A stretch of 64,000 nt of DNA, from contig NZ_CP113432.1 in the NCBI RefSeq assembly GCF_026686735.1, positions 930,001 to 994,000 on the forward strand. The letters run 5' to 3'. Under the pieces are notes generated by a model. It saw only the letters and a program-made list of their open reading frames with translations. It had not been told where the DNA came from and searched no databases. This DNA is from Pseudomonas triclosanedens. GTDB lineage: Bacteria > Pseudomonadota > Gammaproteobacteria > Pseudomonadales > Pseudomonadaceae. The position numbers and the translations under genes were made by a program. Positions 16,830-25,982 of this stretch are shown here, one piece after another. The stretch's first letter is position 1. Every line of letters starts with the position of its first letter.

Positions 16830-17564
16830 TCAGTGCGGCAGGATCTTGGCGAGGAACTGCTGGGTCCGTTCGGCGCGGCCCTGCAGGTCGCCGAAGAACT
16901 CTTCCTTGGCGCAGTCTTCGACGATCTGCCCGCGGTCCATGAAGATCACCCGGTCGGCGACCTTGCGCGCGAAGCCCATCTCGTGGGTCACGCACATCAT
17001 GGTCATGCCTTCGTGGGCGAGCTGGACCATCACGTCGAGCACCTCGTTGACCATCTCCGGGTCGAGCGCCGAGGTGGGTTCGTCGAACAGCATCACGATC
17101 GGGTCCATCGCCAGTGCGCGGGCGATCGCCACGCGCTGCTGCTGGCCGCCGGAAAGCTGACCGGGATGCTTGTGCGCATGGGCCTTCAGGCCAACGCGGT
17201 CGAGCAGCTTCATGCCCTTGTCCATCGCCTCTTCCTTGCTCCGCCCCAGCACCTTGCGCTGGGCGATGGTGAGGTTCTCGGTGATGGTCAGGTGCGGGAA
17301 CAGCTCGAAGTGCTGGAACACCATGCCGACACGCGAGCGCAGCTTCGGCAGGTCGGTCTTCGGGTTGGCGATGGAGGTGCCATCGACGGTGATGTCGCCC
17401 TTCTGGAAAGGCTCCAGCGCGTTGACGCACTTGATCAGGGTCGACTTGCCCGAGCCGGACGGTCCGCAGACCACCACGACCTCGCCCTTGGCGACCTGGG
17501 TGGAGCAGTCGGTGAGGACCTGGAAATCGCCATACCACTTGCTGACGTTATCGATGGAGATCAT
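16830..17564 (-). CDS. aatP: Acidic amino acid ABC transporter, ATP-binding protein
   Basis: This is a 244-residue ABC ATPase of the polar amino acid uptake family. Walker [16 protein letters not shown] is near residue 34, the Q-loop is in [15 protein letters not shown], the signature [15 protein letters not shown] is near residue 138, Walker B is [15 protein letters not shown], and the H-loop is in [14 protein letters not shown]. It powers import of glutamate and aspartate through AatQ/AatM. Its start overlaps the aatM stop by four bases (17561-17564). It is the fourth gene of the aatJQMP order and lies upstream of ggt. Confidence 0.95.
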   Translation of the reverse strand: MISIDNVSKWYGDFQVLTDCSTQVAKGEVVVVCGPSGSGKSTLIKCVNALEPFQKGDITVDGTSIANPKTDLPKLRSRVGMVFQHFELFPHLTITENLTIAQRKVLGRSKEEAMDKGMKLLDRVGLKAHAHKHPGQLSGGQQQRVAIARALAMDPIVMLFDEPTSALDPEMVNEVLDVMVQLAHEGMTMMCVTHEMGFARKVADRVIFMDRGQIVEDCAKEEFFGDLQGRAERTQQFLAKILPH

Positions 17565-18229
17565 AGGGCTAACCTTTTCTGCAGGCGCTTGACCGCGAAC
17601 GAGGCGGTGAAGCTGATGACGAAGTAGACGAGACCGGCGAAGATCAGGAACTCATGGGGCTGGCCGATGATGTCGCCACGGGAGCGGGCGGCATTGAGGA
17701 AGTCCATCAGGCCGACGGAGTACACCAGCGAGGTGTCCTGGAACAGGATGATGCTCTGCTGCAGCAGCAGTGGGGTCATCTTGCGGAACGCCTGGGGCAG
17801 GATGATCAGGCGCATGCACTGGCGGTAGGTCATGCCCAGGGCGTAGGCGGCGCCCATCTGGCCCTTGGGGATGGCCTGGATGCCGGCGCGGACGATCTCG
17901 CAGAAGTAAGCCGCCTCGAACATCATGAATGCCACCAGGCACGAGGTGAACGCCCCCACGGGGGTGTCCTCGCCGGTGATCCAGCGCAGGATGAACGGCA
18001 CCGCGAAGTAGAACCAGGTGATCACCAGCAGCAGCGGGATCGAGCGGAAGTAGTTGACGTAAAGGCCGGCGATGTTCGACAGCAGCTTGTTGTGCGACAG
18101 GCGCATCAGCGCCAGCACGGTGCCCAGCACCACGCCGCCGACTACGCCCAGCACCATCAGCTGCAGGGTAGTGACCATGCCTTCCCACAGGCCCGGCAGG
18201 GCCGGGACGATCTGGCTGAAGTCCATCAT
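17561..18229 (-). CDS. aatM: Acidic amino acid ABC transporter, permease 2
   Basis: This 222-residue integral membrane permease of the HisM/GltK type has five predicted helices. The cytoplasmic EAA loop that contacts the ATPase is [22 protein letters not shown]. The start ATG at 18229 overlaps the aatQ stop as ATGA; a second ATG follows directly ([11 protein letters not shown]). It forms a heterodimer with AatQ in the inner membrane. Length and loop position are normal for the family. Confidence 0.93.
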   Translation of the reverse strand: MMDFSQIVPALPGLWEGMVTTLQLMVLGVVGGVVLGTVLALMRLSHNKLLSNIAGLYVNYFRSIPLLLVITWFYFAVPFILRWITGEDTPVGAFTSCLVAFMMFEAAYFCEIVRAGIQAIPKGQMGAAYALGMTYRQCMRLIILPQAFRKMTPLLLQQSIILFQDTSLVYSVGLMDFLNAARSRGDIIGQPHEFLIFAGLVYFVISFTASFAVKRLQKRLAL

Positions 18230-18972
18230 TTGCCTCCCACGGAAATCAGGCCCGGTACCGCGACCTTCTTCTCGATCATGCGCATGGTCAGCATCAGGCT
18301 CATGTTCAAGGTGAAGTAGATCAGCGTGGCCAGGGTGAAGGCCTCGAACAGGTTGGCGCTGAACTCGGCGGTCTGCTTGGTCTGCGCCAGCAGTTCCATG
18401 AGGCCGATCAGCGATGCAACCGAGGAGTTCTTGAAGACGTTGAGGAACTCGGAGGTGAGCGGCGGAATGATGATGCGGAAGGCTTGCGGCAGCAGCACGT
18501 GGCGATAGATCGCCGGAAGACGGAAGCCCATCGCGCTGGCGGCGGCGAGCTGGCCCTTGGGCAGCGCCTGGATGCCGGTGCGCACCTGTTCGCAGACGCG
18601 TGCCGCGGTGAACAGCCCCAGGCACACGACGACGCTGATGAAAGCCGAGGTTTCCGGTGCCAGGCTCAGCTTGAACCAGTCCTGGATCGGCTGCGGCAGA
18701 TAGTCCGGCACCAGGAAGTACCAGATGAACAACTGCACCAGCAGCGGCACGTTACGGAAGATTTCCACGTAGGCGGTGGCGATCCCCGACAGCCAGCGGT
18801 TGGGTAGGGTACGCATCACACCCAGCAGCGAGCCGAGCGCCAGGGCGATGAGCCATGCAGTGAGCGAGACCGCGATGGTCCAGCCCAGGCCGGTGATGTA
18901 CCAGTCCAGGTAGCGCTCGTCGCCGATGCCGGTGGACTTGAGGAAGACGCCCCAGTCCCAGTTGTAGTTCAT
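18226..18972 (-). CDS. aatQ: Acidic amino acid ABC transporter, permease 1
   Basis: This 248-residue permease of the HisM/GltJ type has a long N-terminus typical of GltJ (MNYNWDWGVFLKSTGIGDERYLDWYITG). The EAA loop is CEQVRTGIQALPKGQLAAASAMG. The chosen ATG at 18972 follows GAGGGGAAACCCGAC; longer in-frame starts to 19038 are not supported. It is separated from aatJ by 370 bp that include a hairpin, a common arrangement in which the binding protein is made in excess over the membrane parts. Confidence 0.93.
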   Translation of the reverse strand: MNYNWDWGVFLKSTGIGDERYLDWYITGLGWTIAVSLTAWLIALALGSLLGVMRTLPNRWLSGIATAYVEIFRNVPLLVQLFIWYFLVPDYLPQPIQDWFKLSLAPETSAFISVVVCLGLFTAARVCEQVRTGIQALPKGQLAAASAMGFRLPAIYRHVLLPQAFRIIIPPLTSEFLNVFKNSSVASLIGLMELLAQTKQTAEFSANLFEAFTLATLIYFTLNMSLMLTMRMIEKKVAVPGLISVGGK

Positions 18973-19342
18973 GTCGGGTTTCCCCTCGATTGCAGTGCAC
19001 GGTACGGAGCCGGAAGCGGGCGCAAGACCGCCCGCCACCCGCGGATAGCGGATGCTCCGGGCTCTTCAGAAGGAGTCGTGGGCCGGGAGCGCCTGGCTGG
19101 CGCTCCCGATCCCCAGCGCGTTGCCGCCTTGTGGGCGGAGCGCGCGCGACCTGCGGAACCAGGTCAGGATCTGCTGCGCATCGGCAGAACTGCGTTGAAG
19201 GCAGGTCCGGGATGCTGCGCTGTCACCTCAGCTCCCTCACCCACTGACTCGCTGCGCCCGCTTCGGGCCAGCCTGAAGGCCGGTGCTCCCGTTGATCGTT
19301 GCGCATGGTTCTGCTCTAGCTCGCGAGATACTGAACCGGCTC
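18973..19342. other. 370-bp gap between aatJ and aatQ
   Basis: I see no gene here. It holds a perfect 10-bp hairpin at 19084-19108 (arms CGGGAGCGCC and its complement, 5-base loop). Nearer aatJ there is a run of short GC-rich inverted pieces (for example GGCCTTCAGGCTGGCC on the minus strand, near 19270) that look like REP remnants. The most likely role is partial termination or protection of the aatJ message. Confidence 0.5.
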
Positions 19343-20251
19343 CTACATCTGCTCGGCAGACTTGTCGGTCGGATTGGCGATCAGCTTCTTGAGCTCATCA
19401 CTCATCGGGAAGTTGAGGTTCAGGTTCTTCGGCGGAATCGGCTGCATGAACCACTGGTCGTAGATCTTGTTGATCTCACCCGAGGCGAAGGTGTCGGAGA
19501 TGGCCTTGTCGACCGCCTTCTTGAACGGCGCATCGCCCTTGCGCACCATGCAGGCGTAGATCTCGTAGGACTGCGGCTTGCCGACCACGTGCCAGTCGTC
19601 CGGCTTCTTGGCCTTGGCCATTTCGCCGTAGAGCAGCGCGTCGTCCATCATGAACGCCACCGCGCGGCCGGATTCGAGCATCAGGAAGGACTCGCCGTGG
19701 TCCTTGGCCGAGATGATGTTCATGCCCATTTTCTGCTCGGCGTTCATCGACTTGAGCAGGCGCTCGGAAGTGGTGCCGGCGGTGGTCACCACGTTCTTGC
19801 CCTTGAGGTCCGGGAAGTCGTTGATGCCCGAGCTGGTCTTGGTCAGCAGGCGGGTGCCGACTTCGAAAATGCCGACGGAGAAGTCGACCTGCTTCTGGCG
19901 CTCCAGGTTGTTGGTGGTGGAGCCGCACTCGATGTCCACTGTGCCGTTCTGTACCAGCGGGATGCGGGTCTGCGAGGTGACCAGGTTGTAGCGCACCTTG
20001 AGGTCGGGCAGGTTCAGCTCTTTCTTCAGGGCTTCGACGACCTTCAGTTGCAGGTCGTGGGAGTAGCCCACCGGCTGGCGCGGGTCGGTGGCGAGGTAGG
20101 AGAAGGGAATGGAGGCGTCACGGTGGCCGAGGGTGATAGTGCCGGATTCCTTGATCTTCTTCAGGGTTCCGGTCAGTTCTTCGGCGACGACGGGAGTGGC
20201 GAGCAGCGCTGCGACAATGGCGGCGCCCAGCGCACGGGGTGCGAAACGCAT
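19343..20251 (-). CDS. aatJ: Acidic amino acid-binding periplasmic protein
   Basis: This 302-residue family 3 solute-binding protein has a signal peptide (RALGAAIVAALLATPVVAEE, cleaved near residue 24). The mature opening LTGTLKKIKESGTITLGHRDASIPFSYLA and the motif VDIECGSTTNNLERQKQVDFS match the GltI/AatJ glutamate-aspartate binding proteins. It delivers substrate to AatQMP. It is the first gene of the operon. A sigma-54 promoter lies about 75-90 bp upstream with two AauR-type sites beyond it, so expression should depend on RpoN and the AauSR system. Confidence 0.95.
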   Translation of the reverse strand: MRFAPRALGAAIVAALLATPVVAEELTGTLKKIKESGTITLGHRDASIPFSYLATDPRQPVGYSHDLQLKVVEALKKELNLPDLKVRYNLVTSQTRIPLVQNGTVDIECGSTTNNLERQKQVDFSVGIFEVGTRLLTKTSSGINDFPDLKGKNVVTTAGTTSERLLKSMNAEQKMGMNIISAKDHGESFLMLESGRAVAFMMDDALLYGEMAKAKKPDDWHVVGKPQSYEIYACMVRKGDAPFKKAVDKAISDTFASGEINKIYDQWFMQPIPPKNLNLNFPMSDELKKLIANPTDKSAEQM

Positions 20252-20338
20252 GGAATCTACCTCGACTGGTTGTGTTTGTTATTCAGTCCTGCGAGCGGCG
20301 TGTCTCACTCAGGCCGTCGCATGTTCGAGGTAGGCAGG

Positions 20339-20354
20339 AGCAGGCTCTGTGCCA
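20339..20354 (-). promoter_or_regulatory. Sigma-54 (RpoN) promoter of aatJ
   Basis: On the minus strand the bases read TGGCACAGAGCCTGCT: a consensus -24 TGGCAC and a -12 CTGCT, with exactly 10 bases between the invariant GG and GC. Transcription would begin near 20328, about 77 bases before the aatJ ATG. Confidence 0.8.
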
Positions 20355-20431
20355 ACTTCTCGAGTTGATCGCAACCTGTTGAATTTAAAGGCTTTTAATT
20401 GATCTTTTGGCGATCTCGGCGTGGCCTCTCG

Positions 20432-20445
20432 TTCGGCTGGCCGGA
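20432..20445. promoter_or_regulatory. AauR-type activator site, imperfect copy
   Basis: TTCGGCTGGCCGGA matches the TTCGG-N4-CCGAA dyad reported for AauR with one mismatch. It lies about 31 bp (three helical turns, centre to centre) from the perfect copy and on the promoter-proximal side. Confidence 0.6.
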
Positions 20446-20462
20446 CAGTCGGCATATTTTTG

Positions 20463-20476
20463 TTCGGAAATCCGAA
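20463..20476. promoter_or_regulatory. AauR-type activator site, perfect copy
   Basis: TTCGGAAATCCGAA is an exact TTCGG-N4-CCGAA dyad, about 140 bp upstream of the predicted aatJ transcription start, the normal range for a sigma-54 enhancer. Confidence 0.75.
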
Positions 20477-20566
20477 CGAATTCGCGTGGGGAATGCCGTC
20501 GGTCGTATTGGCCAGAGCTCGTCAATCGCCGACAATGCGCGCCTGACTGCAAAGGAACGATGTGTC

Positions 20567-21157
20567 ATGGAGATGGACAACCCCTACCGCGCCCCGGAGG
20601 CTTCGTTGGTCGAGAGCAGCGAGGCGACGCGGGCGCGCTCGTTCTTCGTCACCTCGCTGGGCAAGATGGCGGTGCTCTACGTGCTGACCCTCGGCCTGTA
20701 CAACCTCTACTGGATGTACAGGCACTGGTCGATCCAGCAGCCGCAGATGCAGGAAAAGATCTACCCGGCGATGCGCAGCATCTTCTTCATCTTCTTCATC
20801 CACTCCCTGGCCCGGCGCGTGCGCGCGGCATTGTCGGAGACGTCGCGCCGTGCCTGGAGCGGTGGCGAGGATGCCACCTGGGCGGTGGTGTTGCTGATCG
20901 CCTCGAATGTCCTCGACCGGTTCTCCAGCCACATCCCGGTGTTGAGCCAGTACAGCCTGCCGCTGCTTCTGCTGGGGCTCGCGCCGCTGATTCCGCTGGC
21001 GAACATCCAGCGCCGCGCCAACGAGGCCGCCGGCGATCCGCTGGGTGAGAGCAACGCGAAGATGACCCGCTACAACGTGCCGTTCCTGATCGCCGGCGGC
21101 CTACTCTGGTGCCTGATCCTGATCGGCATTGCCGGGGAGTTCGCGGGCGTTGCCTGA
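20567..21157 (+). CDS. DUF4234-like small membrane protein
   Basis: This 196-residue inner-membrane protein begins with MEMDNPYRAPEASL, then has predicted helices near residues 28-47 (MAVLYVLTLGLYNLYWMYRHW, the stretch typical of DUF4234), 66-80 and 103-140, and a C-terminal helix. The function is unknown. The ATG at 20567 follows AAAGGAACG; a second ATG two codons later is possible. Its last 57 bases overlap the end of the convergent ada-like gene, so both coding ends share DNA. Its upstream region is shared with the aatJ control region. Confidence 0.75.
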   Translation: MEMDNPYRAPEASLVESSEATRARSFFVTSLGKMAVLYVLTLGLYNLYWMYRHWSIQQPQMQEKIYPAMRSIFFIFFIHSLARRVRAALSETSRRAWSGGEDATWAVVLLIASNVLDRFSSHIPVLSQYSLPLLLLGLAPLIPLANIQRRANEAAGDPLGESNAKMTRYNVPFLIAGGLLWCLILIGIAGEFAGVA

Positions 21158-22189
21158 GGCGCTTTCGCGGCGCAACAGTTCCCGCTTGCGCGGCAGCCCC
21201 CAGCGATAGCCACCTTCGCCTGCGCCGCCGACCACCCGGTGGCAGGGCACCAGCAGGCCGACCGAGTTGCTCGCGCAGGCACGGGCGATAGCCCGCGGGT
21301 GGCTGCCCAGTTGCTCGGCCAGCTCGCCGTAGCGCCGTGTTTCGCCACTGGGAATGCGCGTGAGCGCGCGCCAGACGCGAAGCTGGAAGGCGCTGCCGTG
21401 CAGGTCCAGCGGCAGGTGGGCGGCCTGTTCCGGTTCGTCCAGTTGAGCCAGCACCTGCCGCAGCCAGTCACCCAGCCCGTCATCGTCGCGCACCCGCTCG
21501 GCGGCGGCGAAACGTTCGCCCAGTTGCCGCTCCAGCTCGTCGGCATCGTCCGCGAAGAGCAGGGCGCAGATACCCTTGTCGGTCGCCGCGAGCAGCATCT
21601 GTCCCAGCGGGCACGGCGCGATCGCGTAGCGCAGGCGTTCGCCTGCGCCCTTTTGCCGGCGTTGCGCGGGTGTCAGTGGCGCAGCGTTCTCGTACAGCGC
21701 GCGGGTGCCGGAGTAGCCAGCCTCCAGCGCGGCATCCAGTACCGAGCGTGATTGCGGCAGGGCGGCGGCCAGGCGCTGCTCGCGGCGTGACTCGGCCCAG
21801 GCGCGCGGAGTGAGGCCGGTACGGGCCTTGAAGGCGCGGGCCAGGTGCGAGGCGGACAGGCCGATGCGGCTGGCCAGCTCGTCCAGGGTTGGCGGTTTCT
21901 CCGCCCGGTCGAGGATTTCGCAGGCGGCTGCCACCAGCGCGTCCATCTGTTCGCGCGGGCTCGGCCCATTGGGCGCGCAGCGCTTGCAAGGGCGGAAACC
22001 GGCGGCCTCGGCGGCGGCCGGGTCGATGTGGAAGGCGACGTTGCTTCGCGACGGCCGGCGCGCCGGGCAGTTGGGACGGCAATAGACGCCAGTGGAGCGC
22101 ACACTGAAGACGAAACGGCCCTCGAAACGCGGATCGCGCTCGCAGATGGCCTGCCAGCAGCGCTCGGGGTTCAGTTCGATGCTCATCAT
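21101..22189 (-). CDS. ada: Bifunctional Ada-type alkylation response protein
   Basis: This 362-residue fusion has an N-terminal Ada zinc domain, whose four cysteines (Cys37, Cys41, Cys68, Cys71 in VYCRPNC and FRPCKRC) accept methyl groups from phosphotriesters. It is followed by an AraC-type helix-turn-helix (LDELASRIGLSASHLARAFKARTGLTPRAW). The C-terminal O6-methylguanine-DNA methyltransferase has its acceptor cysteine near residue 316 in LVPCHRVVGG. It repairs DNA and activates its own regulon after methylation. GGAGG lies 6 bases before the ATG-ATG start at 22187-22189. It converges on and overlaps the gene at 20567-21157. Confidence 0.9.
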   Translation of the reverse strand: MMSIELNPERCWQAICERDPRFEGRFVFSVRSTGVYCRPNCPARRPSRSNVAFHIDPAAAEAAGFRPCKRCAPNGPSPREQMDALVAAACEILDRAEKPPTLDELASRIGLSASHLARAFKARTGLTPRAWAESRREQRLAAALPQSRSVLDAALEAGYSGTRALYENAAPLTPAQRRQKGAGERLRYAIAPCPLGQMLLAATDKGICALLFADDADELERQLGERFAAAERVRDDDGLGDWLRQVLAQLDEPEQAAHLPLDLHGSAFQLRVWRALTRIPSGETRRYGELAEQLGSHPRAIARACASNSVGLLVPCHRVVGGAGEGGYRWGLPRKRELLRRESASGNARELPGNADQDQAPE

Positions 22190-22304
22190 GGCGAGCCTCC
22201 AGGGAATGCTACGTTGGGGGAAATTGTCGGCCCGGCAGCTCGGGCCGGCAATCCGCATCGCGTTTTCAAACTGCGGGCTACGCTTGCCGGAGTCCGTTTC
22301 GAGA

Positions 22305-24662
22305 GTGCTTGCCTTGCCCCGATTTCGCTTCTGCTGCCTGCTGCTCGTCGTGCTGTGTGCGCCACTGCATGCGGCTAGCCTTGCGCTGACCGAGCAGGAG
22401 CGAGCGTTCGTACGTGCCCACGAGCCGATCCGCGTAGGGCTTTTTCGCGCCGGCTGGCCACCCTTCGAGGTGATCGACGAGTTCGACCAGTTCCACGGCA
22501 TCAGTGCCGACTACCTGCAATTGATCTCCACCCGGCTCGACATGAAGGTCCGCCCGGTGCTGTTCAATACCTGGGACGAGGTACAGGCCGCCGTGCAGGC
22601 CGGCGAGGTGGACCTGCTGCCGTCGATGGCGATGACCGAGGAGCGCCAGCGCTACCTCAGTTTCAGCCAGCCGTATCTGCTGACCAGCAGCCTGATCTTC
22701 GCCCGGCGCGACAGTACCATCCGTGTGCTCGACGACCTCTCCGGGCGGCGCGTGGCAGTGGAGCAGGGCTATGCCGTGCAGGAGCTGCTGAGCAAGGCCG
22801 TGCCGGGTGTCGCCTTCGTGCTCAGCGACGACTCGGCCGGTGCGCTGAAGGCGGTTTCCACCGGCAAGGCCGATGCCTATGTGGGCAACCTGATCACTTC
22901 CAGCTACCTGATCGAACGCTTGAGCCTGAGCAACCTGGAAGTACGCGGCGACAGCGGCCTGGGTAACAGCCAGGTACGTTTCGCGGTGCGCAAGGAGCTG
23001 GCGCCGCTGGTGCCGCTGATCGATCGCGCGCTGGGCAACATCGCGCGCAGCGAGCAGGAGGAAATCCAGGCGCGCTGGCTGCCGTCGCTGGATATGTTCG
23101 ACTGGATGAACCTGTTGCGCATCGCCTGGCCCTGGGTGGTCGGCGTGCTGGCGCTGCTGACCTTCGTGCTGGTGTGGAACCGGCGCCTGTCGATCCAGGT
23201 GGCCGAACGCGCCCGCGCCGAAGCCGAGGAGCGTCGGCAGCGCAGCACGCTGCTGGCGCTGATCAACGCAATTCCCGACCCGATCTGGTTCAAGGACACC
23301 CAGGGCCGCTACCTGGGCGTCAACCAGGCATTCGCCGATTGCCTGGGGCGGCGGCCGGAGCAGATCATCGGACGCAACGACCGCCAGTTGTTCAGCCGCG
23401 CCGCCGGGGCTGGCCGGCAGGAACGCGATCACCAGGCGCTGACCGGCAGCGACCCCTACGGCAGCGAGGGTTGGGTGGTCTACCCGGATGGCCGGCGGGT
23501 GCTGTTCGACACCTTGCGCAGTGCCTTCCATGACGACCGCGGCCGGCTGCTGGGGCTGGTTGGGGTGAGCCGCGACGTCACCGCCCGCAAGTCCACCGAG
23601 GTGGCGCTGGCCCAGGCCCGCGATCTCGCCGAGGAGGCCGCGCAGCTCAAGAGCGACTTCCTGGCCAACATGAGCCATGAGATCCGTACGCCGCTGAACA
23701 TCATCATCGGCCTCGCGCACCTGTTGCAGGAGACCACCCTGGACCAGCAGCAACTGGATTACCTGGGCAAGATTCAGGGCTCGGGGCAGTACCTGCTGGA
23801 GCTGATCAGCGACATCCTCGACCTGTCGCGGGTCGAGGCGGGCAAGCTGGAGTTCGAGCGTATCGCCTTCGACCTCGAACGCCAGCTCGGCGAGCTGTTC
23901 GACCTGCTCAGCATCCGCGCGGCCAGCAAAGGGCTGGCGGTGCGCTGCGAGATCGACCCACGGGTACCGGCCCAGGTGGTGGGCGACTCGCTACGCCTGC
24001 GGCAGATCCTGATGAACTACGCCAACAACGCACTGAAGTTCACCGAACGCGGGGAGGTGGTGTTGATTGTCGAGCTGGAGCAGGAGGACGAAGACAGCCT
24101 GCTGCTGTACTTCGGCCTGCGCGATACCGGGATCGGTATCGACCCGGCGCAGCAGGATCGCCTGTTCGAGTCGTTCCGCCAGGCCGACAGCTCGATCACC
24201 CGGCGCTACGGCGGTTCGGGCCTTGGGCTGGCGATCTGCAAGCGGCTGGCCGAGGCGATGGGGGGCAGCGTTGGCGTGGAAAGTGTGGAGGGGCAGGGCA
24301 GCCTGTTCTGGTGCCGCCTGCCGATGGGGCGGGTGGACGATGCCCAGGGGCTGAGCCTGGAAAGCATCAGCCACGTGTCGACGGTACCCGCCGCGCTGCC
24401 GGCACCGCCGGTCGCAGCGCCGGGAGCCGTGGAAAGCGGCGCCGACGTGGCGGAGGTCGAGCGCGTCTGCCGCCGTCTGGCGCAGTTACTGGCCGCCGAC
24501 GACCCGCGTGCCGGGCGGCTGTTGGGCGAGCGTGCAAGCCTGCTGCGCAGCGTCTTCAATGAGGGGTACGAGGGCATCTCGAACAACGTGCGCCGCTTCG
24601 AGTTCGAGCATGCCCTGGAAAGCCTGGTGAATCTTGCGAGGGAGCGCGACATCAGGATCTGA
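22305..24662 (+). CDS. Solute-binding-domain sensor histidine kinase (no receiver domain)
   Basis: This protein of about 785 residues has a signal peptide ([19 protein letters not shown]) and a periplasmic SBP_bac_3 domain like amino acid-binding proteins (about residues 30-255). Then come a membrane helix ([18 protein letters not shown]), a PAS domain ([17 protein letters not shown]), HisKA with the phosphoacceptor in [16 protein letters not shown], and HATPase ([24 protein letters not shown]). The C-terminal 70 residues form a helical tail. Many relatives are hybrid kinases with a receiver; here none is present. The start is uncertain: GTG 22305 fits the signal peptide, ATG 22206 would add 33 residues. 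A receiver/HD-GYP gene follows after 65 bp. Confidence 0.83.
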   Translation: MLALPRFRFCCLLLVVLCAPLHAASLALTEQERAFVRAHEPIRVGLFRAGWPPFEVIDEFDQFHGISADYLQLISTRLDMKVRPVLFNTWDEVQAAVQAGEVDLLPSMAMTEERQRYLSFSQPYLLTSSLIFARRDSTIRVLDDLSGRRVAVEQGYAVQELLSKAVPGVAFVLSDDSAGALKAVSTGKADAYVGNLITSSYLIERLSLSNLEVRGDSGLGNSQVRFAVRKELAPLVPLIDRALGNIARSEQEEIQARWLPSLDMFDWMNLLRIAWPWVVGVLALLTFVLVWNRRLSIQVAERARAEAEERRQRSTLLALINAIPDPIWFKDTQGRYLGVNQAFADCLGRRPEQIIGRNDRQLFSRAAGAGRQERDHQALTGSDPYGSEGWVVYPDGRRVLFDTLRSAFHDDRGRLLGLVGVSRDVTARKSTEVALAQARDLAEEAAQLKSDFLANMSHEIRTPLNIIIGLAHLLQETTLDQQQLDYLGKIQGSGQYLLELISDILDLSRVEAGKLEFERIAFDLERQLGELFDLLSIRAASKGLAVRCEIDPRVPAQVVGDSLRLRQILMNYANNALKFTERGEVVLIVELEQEDEDSLLLYFGLRDTGIGIDPAQQDRLFESFRQADSSITRRYGGSGLGLAICKRLAEAMGGSVGVESVEGQGSLFWCRLPMGRVDDAQGLSLESISHVSTVPAALPAPPVAAPGAVESGADVAEVERVCRRLAQLLAADDPRAGRLLGERASLLRSVFNEGYEGISNNVRRFEFEHALESLVNLARERDIRI

Positions 24663-24727
24663 ACGCCGGCGCGACCGCAAGGTCCGATCCGGTGCCGTGT
24701 GGCAGTCTGATCGATGAGGGGAATGCA

Positions 24728-25909
24728 ATGGATAGCATGCTGGACCGGCCGGAACAGGAGCTGATCCTGGTGGTGGATGACCAGCCGGACAACCTGATGC
24801 TGATGAGCGAACTGCTGATGGACCGCTATCAGGTTCGCGTCGCATCCAGCGGCGTCAAGGCGCTGCGCCTGGTGCAGGGCGACCCGCGACCGGACCTGGT
24901 GCTGCTCGACATCATGATGCCGGAGATGGACGGCTACGAAGTCTGCCGACAGCTCAAGGCCGACCCGCACACCCGCGACATCCCGGTCATCTTCCTCACC
25001 GGCATGGTCAATGGCGCCGATGAGCAGAAGGGCCTGGATCTGGGCGCGGTGGACTACATCACCAAACCGATCAGCCCGCCGGTAACCCTGGCGCGCATCC
25101 GCGCGCACCTGAACCTCAAGGCCAATGCCGATTTCCTGCGCGACAAGAGCGAGTACCTGGAACTGGAAGTGCGCCGCCGCGCCCGCGAGCTGCAGGCGAT
25201 CCAGGATGCCACCCTGGAGGCTATGGCGACGCTCTGCGACCTGCGAGACAACCCCCACAGCCATCATCTTGCGCGGATCGAACACTACATGCGTCTGCTC
25301 GGCAGCACGCTGGCGCTGCGGGACGAGTTTGCCGCCGAGCTGTCGGTGGAGAACATCGAGCTGCTGGCGCGCTCGGCGCAACTGCACGATATCGGCAAGG
25401 TCGCGGTGCCCGACCGCATCCTGCACAGCCCCGGGCAACTGGAAGAGGCCGACCGGCTGATCATGCAGAGCCATACCACGGTGGGCCGCGACGCGCTGGC
25501 GGCGGCGGAGCGCAAGCTCGGCTATCCGGCGGATTTCCTGCGCTATGCCAAGGAGATCGCCTACAGCCACCATGAACGCTGGGACGGCGGCGGCTACCCC
25601 GAGGGCCTTTCCGGCGAGCGGATTCCGCTGGCGGCGCGGATGCTGACGCTGATCGACTGCTACGACGAGCTCACCAGCCGGCACGCCTACCACACACCGT
25701 TGTCGCCCGAAGACGCGGCGGGGCGGATCCGCGCGGGCGGTGGCAGCCAGTTCGATCCGCGCCTGGTGGAAGCCTTCTGCGAGGCGGCGGAAGGCTTCGC
25801 CAGCATAGCCCTGCGCTATGCCGACAGCGACGAGGCGCTTGGCGCAGAATTGCAGCGGCTGGAGGACGCAGTTACCGAGAGCATCGAATTGACACCTCCG
25901 GAGCCATGA
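24728..25909 (+). CDS. Response regulator with HD-GYP c-di-GMP phosphodiesterase domain
   Basis: This 393-residue protein has an N-terminal receiver (Asp in [17 protein letters not shown]; Lys in [10 protein letters not shown]), a coiled linker ([27 protein letters not shown]) and an HD-GYP domain. The metal ligands are visible in [13 protein letters not shown] and in [22 protein letters not shown], which keeps the GYP signature, so the domain should hydrolyse c-di-GMP. This is an RpfG-like layout. The ATG at 24728 follows GAGGGG. Spacing and orientation make the upstream solute-binding kinase its likely partner, so an extracellular solute may be tied to c-di-GMP breakdown. Confidence 0.9.
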   Translation: MDSMLDRPEQELILVVDDQPDNLMLMSELLMDRYQVRVASSGVKALRLVQGDPRPDLVLLDIMMPEMDGYEVCRQLKADPHTRDIPVIFLTGMVNGADEQKGLDLGAVDYITKPISPPVTLARIRAHLNLKANADFLRDKSEYLELEVRRRARELQAIQDATLEAMATLCDLRDNPHSHHLARIEHYMRLLGSTLALRDEFAAELSVENIELLARSAQLHDIGKVAVPDRILHSPGQLEEADRLIMQSHTTVGRDALAAAERKLGYPADFLRYAKEIAYSHHERWDGGGYPEGLSGERIPLAARMLTLIDCYDELTSRHAYHTPLSPEDAAGRIRAGGGSQFDPRLVEAFCEAAEGFASIALRYADSDEALGAELQRLEDAVTESIELTPPEP

Positions 25910-25982
25910 TCGCGCTGGGCGGCTCCGGGGTATTGCCGTATAAGGTGCGACAGCGCCGGACAGAGGTAAGCCAGGAAATTTG

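Larger units (their letters stand above)
20252..20566. other. Regulatory interval between aatJ and the divergent membrane-protein gene
   Basis: This 315-bp gene-free region carries the sigma-54 promoter of aatJ and two upstream activator sites, listed separately. The stretch 20360-20470 is clearly AT-richer than its surroundings, as is usual for enhancer-promoter DNA that must bend. Confidence 0.7.

Noticed and set aside
14954..16942. A 662-codon plus-strand frame opposite ggt
   Set aside because: It is a shadow of ggt. The real gene has a signal peptide, catalytic threonine motif and normal length.
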